Origin: Agarophyton chilense
Lineage: Eukaryota > Rhodophyta > Florideophyceae > Gracilariales > Gracilariaceae
Assembly: GCA_030374765.1 (NCBI GenBank)
Contig: JARGXX010000092.1
Location: forward strand, 1,922,001-1,986,000
DNA length: 64,000 nt
Direction: 5' to 3'
The notes beneath the pieces were generated by a model. That model did not search any database. It saw only the letters and a list, made by a program, of their open reading frames with translations, and had not been told where the DNA came from. The position numbers and the translations under genes are program-made. Shown in pieces: positions 57,191 to 64,000 of the stretch. Position 1 is the stretch's first letter. Every line of letters begins with the position of its first letter.

Positions 57191-59403
57191 CAAACCACTT
57201 GCGTTCGCGATCAAGACATGCGGTGTAGGCGCACAACCGCTTTTCGGAAGCGGCATGGAGTGAAACCCGGAAATGAACCCCGAAGTGTTAGGACTCTTGA
57301 AATTAGTTGTCGTTCCTCGCCGGAGGCGGTTGAACAGACCGATTAAATGAAAGAAGACGCCTGTATTTTCGAAGGCTTGACCGAAAAATCGGAGAAAAGG
57401 ATTTTAGGGGCTCGTGTTTGTTTGAGCTCGATTGTTCGCTCTTTGGAGATCAAACCGCGAAGTCGTGGATTGACCTGAAGACGAGGAAGAAAACAGTATC
57501 TTGGAAAGATTTCAAGCCCATTCTCTGGCGTCGGGACAACACAACGGTGATGGATTGGTGCCTCGGGAGGAGGATATGAAGTGACAGCACCAGGGGGATG
57601 GTTTGTTAAGACTTCTGTATTTTTCGTATATGTGCAAGTTACGATAAACATTGCCATAAGCGGGATGTCATTGCCCATTCATACGGACTGCACATCTTTG
57701 AAAACTAGTTACTGTAGAATTGAAAAGCTCTCGGTCTAAAACTGCCCTGTCAGCACAAGCAGAGCTGGTGGTGAGCGCGTGCAGTAGTTTGATTCACCTC
57801 ATTTAGCTATACTAGTCAAGCAAAGGGATACATTTTGTTTTCTTGGTCTGGCTTTTCTTTTTCTTGGGCATCAACAAACGGCCATCACAGTCCTATAAAA
57901 GTTTGATTGCCCCGGAGTCGCTCTTTGCAACCGCAACCGCTGGTCCCTCTACGAAATGCATGGGGATCTTTGGGTGACTAACAACAAGGGCGTTGGCACG
58001 CGCGCGACAAATACTTTCTTTGAGTTGCGAAATTCATGGAGTATTCTGCAATCGCTGAAACAAACGTATAATAAGTGCCAGCACGGTCTGCACTTTCTAT
58101 ACCATCGCTTGAGTCGAAAGCCATAATGGCGCTTTAGCGAAAATAATCATAGATTTCATAGTTGATTGGTAAGTGTTTTGCTTTAAAAAAAATGCGATCA
58201 TCATCTAGAGTAAACTAGAAGCAAAAATTAATACCTATCGAGTAGTGAGTTTCAGCCCAGTTTGGAGTGGTAAGATCTCGATAAATGGAGATTTGATGCC
58301 TCTGAGTTCTCTCTCCGACGACCATAACCAACAGTACATTTTAAAATATCACTTTCCTTTGGCTTTGAGGCCTTCAACATTATTGAAATGTGAGTTGTCT
58401 GTCTTCTGCATTATATCGAAGCGATTGCCGCTTGAGCAGCAAAACCATACGTATAAATAATCTGTTGGGCGTTTGGCGTAGTACAGAGAACTAGGTAAGC
58501 GATATTCTCTTAACAAGCACTGCTTTTCATATCAATGTATCGTTTGGAGTACCCTTGGCATAGAAGAAAGACAAATTGTATGTATCAATGCTGATTGATC
58601 TATCTAGAGAGCTCACACAAATCAAATATTTTTCAACGGTCGTAAAGGCTTGTTGATGAGCTAGACTCCAGCACTGAACGGAAAAAGTTTAGAAGTGGTT
58701 TAATGCAGGGTTTTCGTTGCAAAAGCCTATCTTTAGATAGAAAGGAAAAAAAATTGATGTAACGTTTTTCGAGAAGAACCGAAAGGATTTTAAACGCCTG
58801 TTTCGGGTTGAAGCAGAAACTCAAAAGCTGAATAAGTCGTTCCACATCCAGAGTGACTCAGTGGAAGCAACCGAGTCTGAACCTTATAAAATATTGACAT
58901 AAGGCTTTTGTTATGCGCTATTTCAAAAAGATTTAGAAAAAACGAAGTTTTATGGAATAATTGTATCAGAATCATCTATTATTGTTTTCGAAGTTGCGGA
59001 GAAGATTTATTTTTGACGATATGTTTTTTCAAATTTTCTCTACTACCAGTGTACGAAAATCAATTACGACCACGTCACATTCTTCACAAAACACCACTCT
59101 TCCGGGGGTACCAATGTACGATCTTACCGCCATCTATTCATTCTTGAAATATTAGCACAGTCCCGGCATCGATTTTAAAATTGAACCCACTACTCAACAG
59201 TTTTGTAAAAAACTGTTTCATGATCTTTATGATGACCGGTAAAAATTAATTACAGTACTAACCGAAAAACCCGCACAATTTTCGACCTAAACAAATTAAA
59301 CAGAAATCATTATTCGGAAAACAGTTTTTCATTCTTTCTACCATGTCCTAGAGTCCATAATTTGTCGTATAGTGGCAGAAGGTCTGACCTTTGAGGTTGT
59401 CAA
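57191..59403. other. No gene recognised, A/T-rich
   Basis: Short frames only. A segment near 59110-59210 (Val-Pro-Met-Tyr-Asp-Leu-Thr-Ala-Ile-Tyr) reads smoothly for about 40 codons but is isolated. No repeats or LTR ends noticed up to the TG at 59404. Confidence 0.45.
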
Positions 59404-59993
59404 TGTACTACAATGACCCTGTAGGTGATGGGTGCGAGGGATCATCGGCCATGCAGCTCCGGGCGAGCTACCATCTAGGTGTTGTCAGCCACGTGTAGTG
59501 TTGACATGTACCTTCTGGTTGAGTAATTTTTAGTACTTGTAATTGTAATTATATTCATTTTAGTACAGTAGTGGAGTGGCCACCTGGCACTGTAGCCAGT
59601 GCTGGCCAGGTCTCTGACACTAGGTCAGAGACTGTGCCTTGCTGGCACCTCCCGGGTGATCTGGAGAGTGCAGTACACTGCATATAGGGAACTGCACCTC
59701 CCCCATCCTAATCTGATAAAGACAGGCACCACTTGGGTCACGACTATACCTTTTGGTTCATCGTCTCTCAACTACCACACAGGCTTTCCCGCGCGTCGAC
59801 GCCTACTATCGTTCACCGACACGGTATAGGCTAGTTGCCCCGCCGTTTGTCCCTTCGGGTTTTCACGGTGCCCTGTTACCATCGAGGTTTACTACGTCCA
59901 CCTTCTAAGGTTGAGCGTCAACACGCTCCCTACGGTTGAGCGTCACTACGCTCCCGAGACAAGACAGTAGCATACCCCAGAGGTGATTGTACA
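59404..59993 (+). repeat. 5' LTR of element D (left end inferred)
   Basis: The end is set by GTACA at 59989-59993 just before the primer-binding site; the start is set by the matching TGTAC at 59404, about 590 bp. Contains a perfect 9-bp hairpin GTCTCTGAC/GTCAGAGAC (59610-59632), and a 24-bp tandem pair near 59923-59970 (GGTTGAGCGTC...CGCTC), each unit with an inverted repeat. Without the 3' LTR the left edge is unconfirmed. Confidence 0.6.
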
Positions 59994-59999
59994 ACATTT

Positions 60000-60017
60000 T
60001 GGTCTCCCGACTTAGAA
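60000..60017 (+). promoter_or_regulatory. Probable primer-binding site of element D
   Basis: TGGTCTCCCGACTTAGAA, six bases after the presumed LTR end. Identical over 18 bases to the C site. Confidence 0.65.
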
Positions 60018-60143
60018 AGTATTTTTAGGTTTCGTCGTACCTTCACGGTTCACACGAGATACCGAGAAGGATTGGAAGCTCGTACACCTACTTGGTTTCA
60101 GGAAATCCCGCAAAGCAATACAGGATACCACTATTGGTCACAA

Positions 60144-62354
60144 ATGGAACGACCTAAAAGGAATACGCGTGGTGCGAGCGCCCCGCAAAGCCATAAAGGT
60201 CCTAAAGTAGCCCCATCGGCTCAACCGATTCTTAAGAACCCCGAGGAGCTGCTCTGGAAACCTCGGGACAAAACCGTAAAGGTACATGGTCCGACGCCTA
60301 CGGCAACGGAACCTCAAAGGGAATTACCAATTGAGGTTGCAGCGGAGGAGCTATGGCCTCTGCTCGAAGAGCGAGCGAAAGCGCTCGTCACCCTCGCGGT
60401 CGAGGATGCATTAACCTTTAAGGAGAAGTCGGATACTTGGATGGTTCCGCCCTCAATGGACGTCGATGCATTTACCCGTATTGTGGTTGACCGAGCAGCT
60501 CAAGAGCTATCGGAAAGGATACCTGAAATGGTGAAACAGTATCTCTTTACAGATGCTAGAGAGCATGTTTACCGCGCTGTGCAGGCCCTTTGGGTTTCCG
60601 AGGGATTCGCAGAATCCCAACCTACACAGGTGAACATCGCAAAGCGCATACCACAAGGGTCCCAAATAGGTCATTCCACCCATTCCAAACACTTACCTAC
60701 TGATAGTGAGTACCTACAAGGTCCAAGACAGAGTCAAGAGGTCCAGGGGAAGGTAGATCCTCAAGATATTTATCTGCCACCAATTACTGGTTTCGTTCAA
60801 AAGGATACCCATGGAGGTGGTCCCAAGGACGATTCGTCTGACTCGTTGGATGAACGACGAAGAAACCGAAAAGGGAATAAGCGGAGGACGAAGAGGGGAA
60901 AGAATCGAGAAGATGATTCAGACCCCTACTCGTCAGACTCCAGTTCCGATACAAGTTCATCTTCGGATGATGACCGTAAAGGTAAGAAGAAGAAGAAACC
61001 GAACAGATCGACAAAGAAGTCGTCGAAAAAGACCCGAAAGGGTAAAAAGCGATACAATGAGTAGCCCGACTTTGAGTCGGACACCGAAATGGACCTGGAG
61101 GTGCACCAACCGTTGAACGATATGTTCACCAAAGCGGTCGATTACAGGACTTATCGGTTGATCAACAAGTCTTCTGAATGCACCCAAGAGATCGCTCAGA
61201 AGATTACTAAGCACCACAAGAAGCTCAGCTTCCAAATGGGTGACACAGCCTTCACAGGTACGGATCCTAATGCGGTGATTGATTTTCTATCGAAGTTCAA
61301 GATTGCATGTGACCAAAATGGTTTTTCCGAGGGCGCTGCTATGTGGCTATTTCAGTTTTACCTGAAATGACAAGCATACTACTTGCTGCAGGGTAGGCTG
61401 CGCGGCAATACCTTAGCGATGGATGAGGATGGCACAGAGATGTTGGAGTCATGCCCAGAAGTTGTCAATTTCCTTTTGGAAACATACGCCACCGATGAGG
61501 CTATCCAAGAGGCTTATTCGGAAGTCCTCGCCTACCATCAAATGTCTGGGCAAACCGAATCGGAGTTATCGCTCGCGCTGTGGAATCTGGCAACCCGTTG
61601 TGGTAGTGTGTTCAATACCTCTAGGTTAAAGTCGCTATTTGCCGACAATGTCGACAAAGCGATCCGTTCCCAGGTACTCAACTACCTGGCCACTAACCGA
61701 AAGGTAGACTACAATGGGCTGGCTCGATATTCCCAGGGCCTTTGGGATACCTTTCGGATGAGAAAGAGACCAGCCGTGCCTCCAACCTCGAAGGATAAAC
61801 CGAAAAGGTCGGTCTTGGAAATTGAAGACACAACAACCTCAGAGGGTAGCTCGCACATTGAAGTTCCTACAGGAACCGCTATCTACTTGGTAGCGACCCA
61901 GGGGCGGTTCTCGAAACCTTCGATGGTATGAAATTGGTCGTCAACGAGTACACCAAACTCGGTACCATCGCCGCCAAGTGCGATGAGCTCGCAGAGGATG
62001 CAGGGAGCGAGCTCCCATAACTCGCCACCCACATCCTACGCCACTGCTCCTACCAACCAGGTTTCGAAGTCCCCCTCAATGGTAACGCGAGACCCCCAAA
62101 CCGGAGGACTCGTTTGCTGGTTCTGTCTCGCGACAGACCATTTGGCAAACAATTGCGCTAACTTACCTCCAGGGATGAGAGACCAGTTGATTCAGGCTCG
62201 CACTCAGAATCACCAACGCCTATATAAGTCTACAACGCAAACACCAAATAGGTTCCAACCCCGTACACCGGTACAGGTCAATACCATCGAGGAAACACCA
62301 AACTTGGACTCAACCCCTCCGGTACAGGAGGAAAACACCGAACGGTTGGCGTAA
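60144..62354 (+). pseudogene. gag: Gag of element D, one frame with three stops
   Basis: First ATG at 60144. A 307-codon start: basic N-terminus, Glu-rich helical region, then a Ser/Asp- and Lys/Arg-rich linker (60830-61060). Same frame continues past TAG 61062-61064 and TGA 61368-61370 through the capsid-like region (61089-61930; Leu-Ala-Leu-Trp-Asn-Leu-Ala-Thr-Arg-Cys), past TGA 61929-61931, to a canonical zinc knuckle Cys-Trp-Phe-Cys...His...Cys at about 62113-62154, and ends TAA 62352-62354. Near 61930-62020 an alternative frame reads more protein-like, so small indels are also possible. The stop overlaps the pol ATG (TAATG). Confidence 0.82.
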
Positions 62355-64000
62355 TGGCCAAACCCAACCTGCAATGGGAAGGCCAATCGTTACCCAGAAC
62401 CTTGAAGGTGGAAGAGAACACTCCGGTTTGTCATATGAAGGACAATAACTATGAAGTACGTGCTTCAATGTGTTTCTCCGATCGCCTTGCGGTTCCAGTC
62501 ACCTGCGTGTTGGAAACGGGGGCCGGCCCAAACGTCCTGAACTCCCGCGTCATACCTAAGGCGGTACTTCGGAACTTGAGCCGACCTCCCGACAACAACC
62601 CGCAGGTGGATGCAAATGAGCGCCCATTAAACCTTCGAGGTATGCTCACCACTGTGGTGCAGCTCGGACACCTCAAGGTAAGACTACAATTCTTTGTTGT
62701 CGACCGTTTACCAACAGACTGCCTACTAGGTACGAACTTCATTGACAGACATGTCAAATCAATCCTTCCTGGTTCCCGTACCGTCGCCCTACGTCAGGGG
62801 GGACGAATTGCCATTTTAGGTAATACGGAAAGCAAACGGGGATGGTTCGTCAAACCGAAGAAGACGATATCCACCGAAACGGTCTCCAACAAAGTGCGTA
62901 TAACCAAACAGATTATTATCCCGCCAATGCACCAAATATCGGTACCGGTGTCGTGTCCGACCCCAGGGCTAGTCATACTACAAAACCATCCGAGGTTGGC
63001 ACACCGACATCTCACTTTGATGGCCAACGGGATTGTCGACAACATCCCAAATCAACCCTTTAAGGTGTTTCTAAGCAACTTCAGCAGTCATGACGTGAAG
63101 TTGCTGAAAAATACCAATGTTGGCATAGCACTACGGGCACCGCAAGGGGTCTTCACCGTAGCTCACACTGATCTCGGCGAGGTTGCCTTCGATAAGGAAG
63201 GGGGTTGCGCAAATGAGTCCACAACCACAAAGGTATCGATAAATACCAACTTGGAATCAAAGCTAACCGATAAGGCATCGGTAGAAAAAGAAGAGGAACC
63301 TCACCCTGAGAGACAATGGAAAGATACAGTCCATATCGGTGAAGATAACGGCGAACTGCGGGGTCGTATTATCGACCTTCTGGAGGAGTTCGAAACCATG
63401 TGGTCAGGCCATCTGGGCCAAATTAAGGCCACACAGCATCGCATCGAGCTCCTCCCTGACTCAAAGCCTATTTATCAGCAACCATATCGTGCAGGTCCGA
63501 AGTCGAGAGAGGTAAAACCCAAAGAAGTGGAGCGAATGCTCCAAGAAGGTGTAATTGAACCAGCCAACTCAGATTGGGCTAGTCCCGTGGTTCTGGTTCA
63601 GAAGAAAGGGGATAAACGTATGAGGTTCTGTGTGGACTACAAAAGGCTCAATAGCGTGATCATCAGGGATTCGTACCCGATAACTAGAATGGATGAGTGC
63701 ATCGACTCCTTGGGAGATGCGCAGATATTCACCACGTTGGATTCCAATTGTGGTTATTGGCAGGTACCCGTAGGTGAGGAAGATCGAGACAAAACGACCT
63801 TCACGTGCCCTGCAGGTTTTTTTCGCTTCATGCGGATGCCTTTCGGGTTGCGCAATGCTCCAGCCATCTTTCAAAGGGCGCTGGACATCATCCTTTCGAA
63901 GGTTAAATGGACAACCGCCTTGGTATACATCGATGATGTAAGCATCTACTCCCGATTGGTAGAAGAGCATTTTGCTCATGTGCGCACCGTACTAACCCTC
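62354..64000 (+). CDS. pol: Pol polyprotein of element D, open to the window edge
   Basis: 549 codons without a stop from ATG 62354 (overlapping the gag TAA by one base, -1 frame). Protease at about residues 45-140: Val-Leu-Glu-Thr-Gly-Ala-Gly-Pro-Asn, where Glu replaces the catalytic Asp seen in C (Leu-Asp-Thr-Gly). The flap-side Gly-Thr-Asn-Phe-Ile-Asp block is at about 126. RT from about 400: Trp-Ala-Ser-Pro-Val-Val-Leu-Val, Phe-Cys-Val-Asp-Tyr, Tyr-Trp-Gln-Val-Pro, Met-Pro-Phe-Gly-Leu-Arg-Asn-Ala-Pro, and Tyr-Ile-Asp-Asp at about 63926. RNase H and integrase lie beyond the window. It makes particle maturation and cDNA synthesis enzymes. Confidence 0.93.
   Translation, partial: MAKPNLQWEGQSLPRTLKVEENTPVCHMKDNNYEVRASMCFSDRLAVPVTCVLETGAGPNVLNSRVIPKAVLRNLSRPPDNNPQVDANERPLNLRGMLTTVVQLGHLKVRLQFFVVDRLPTDCLLGTNFIDRHVKSILPGSRTVALRQGGRIAILGNTESKRGWFVKPKKTISTETVSNKVRITKQIIIPPMHQISVPVSCPTPGLVILQNHPRLAHRHLTLMANGIVDNIPNQPFKVFLSNFSSHDVKLLKNTNVGIALRAPQGVFTVAHTDLGEVAFDKEGGCANESTTTKVSINTNLESKLTDKASVEKEEEPHPERQWKDTVHIGEDNGELRGRIIDLLEEFETMWSGHLGQIKATQHRIELLPDSKPIYQQPYRAGPKSREVKPKEVERMLQEGVIEPANSDWASPVVLVQKKGDKRMRFCVDYKRLNSVIIRDSYPITRMDECIDSLGDAQIFTTLDSNCGYWQVPVGEEDRDKTTFTCPAGFFRFMRMPFGLRNAPAIFQRALDIILSKVKWTTALVYIDDVSIYSRLVEEHFAHVRTVLTL

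Larger units (their letters stand above)
59404..64000 (+). mobile_element. Ty3/gypsy retrotransposon, element D (right end outside window)
   Basis: 5' LTR, primer-binding site, gag and most of pol are present; the window ends in the reverse transcriptase. Separate family from A/B and C by LTR, but protein order and the primer-binding motif agree. It cannot be known here whether it has the antisense gene. Confidence 0.92.

Overview
This window is a eukaryotic, transposon-packed chromosomal segment. I found no rRNA, tRNA or CRISPR, and no convincing host housekeeping gene. Nearly all recognisable coding sequence is LTR retrotransposon (Ty3/gypsy with chromodomain, plus one Ty1/copia) or an apparent CACTA/Plavaka-like DNA transposon. 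The host cannot be named from this sequence. A compact-gene alga (for example a red alga) or an oomycete-like protist would fit, but that is inference.

Layout. 1-4.7 kb: no recognised gene, one 82-bp tandem duplication. 4.7-6.2 kb and 15.5-16.8 kb: two halves of one plus-strand pseudogene, split by Ty3/gypsy element A (6236-15453, plus strand, 6-bp target duplication). 16.9-20.1 kb: minus-strand transposase-like pseudogene, followed by ~260-bp tandem repeats and two hairpins. These parts together look like one decayed DNA transposon. 22.3-34.1 kb: an old LTR fragment, then a Ty1/copia element whose reverse transcriptase is interrupted by element B (23048-32618, minus strand, ATATA target duplication). 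B is a close relative of A in opposite orientation. 35280-46387: element C, a complete 11.1-kb Ty3/gypsy element with 889-bp LTRs and AGATC target duplication. 47.6-57.2 kb: a heavily decayed relative of C (relic E), itself interrupted. 57.2-59.4 kb: nothing recognised. 59404 to the window edge: element D, with an intact pol frame running off the end.

Each Ty3/gypsy element runs LTR, primer-binding motif, gag, protease, reverse transcriptase, RNase H, integrase, chromodomain. In A/B, C and relic E a further gene lies on the opposite strand between the chromodomain and the 3' LTR, convergent with pol. It encodes a homologous protein of about 500 residues that I cannot assign to a family. Element C carries an apparently intact 496-residue copy. 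This conserved antisense gene (here aORF) is the strongest candidate for a poorly described system.

A and B share the same internal deletion, protease damage and stop codons, but sit at independent target duplications, so an already defective element was probably mobilised in trans. Where the ancestral codon can be inferred, most in-frame stops are C-to-T or G-to-A transitions (CAA to TAA, CAG to TAG, CGA to TGA, TGG to TGA or TAG), suggesting a deamination-type mutational process.
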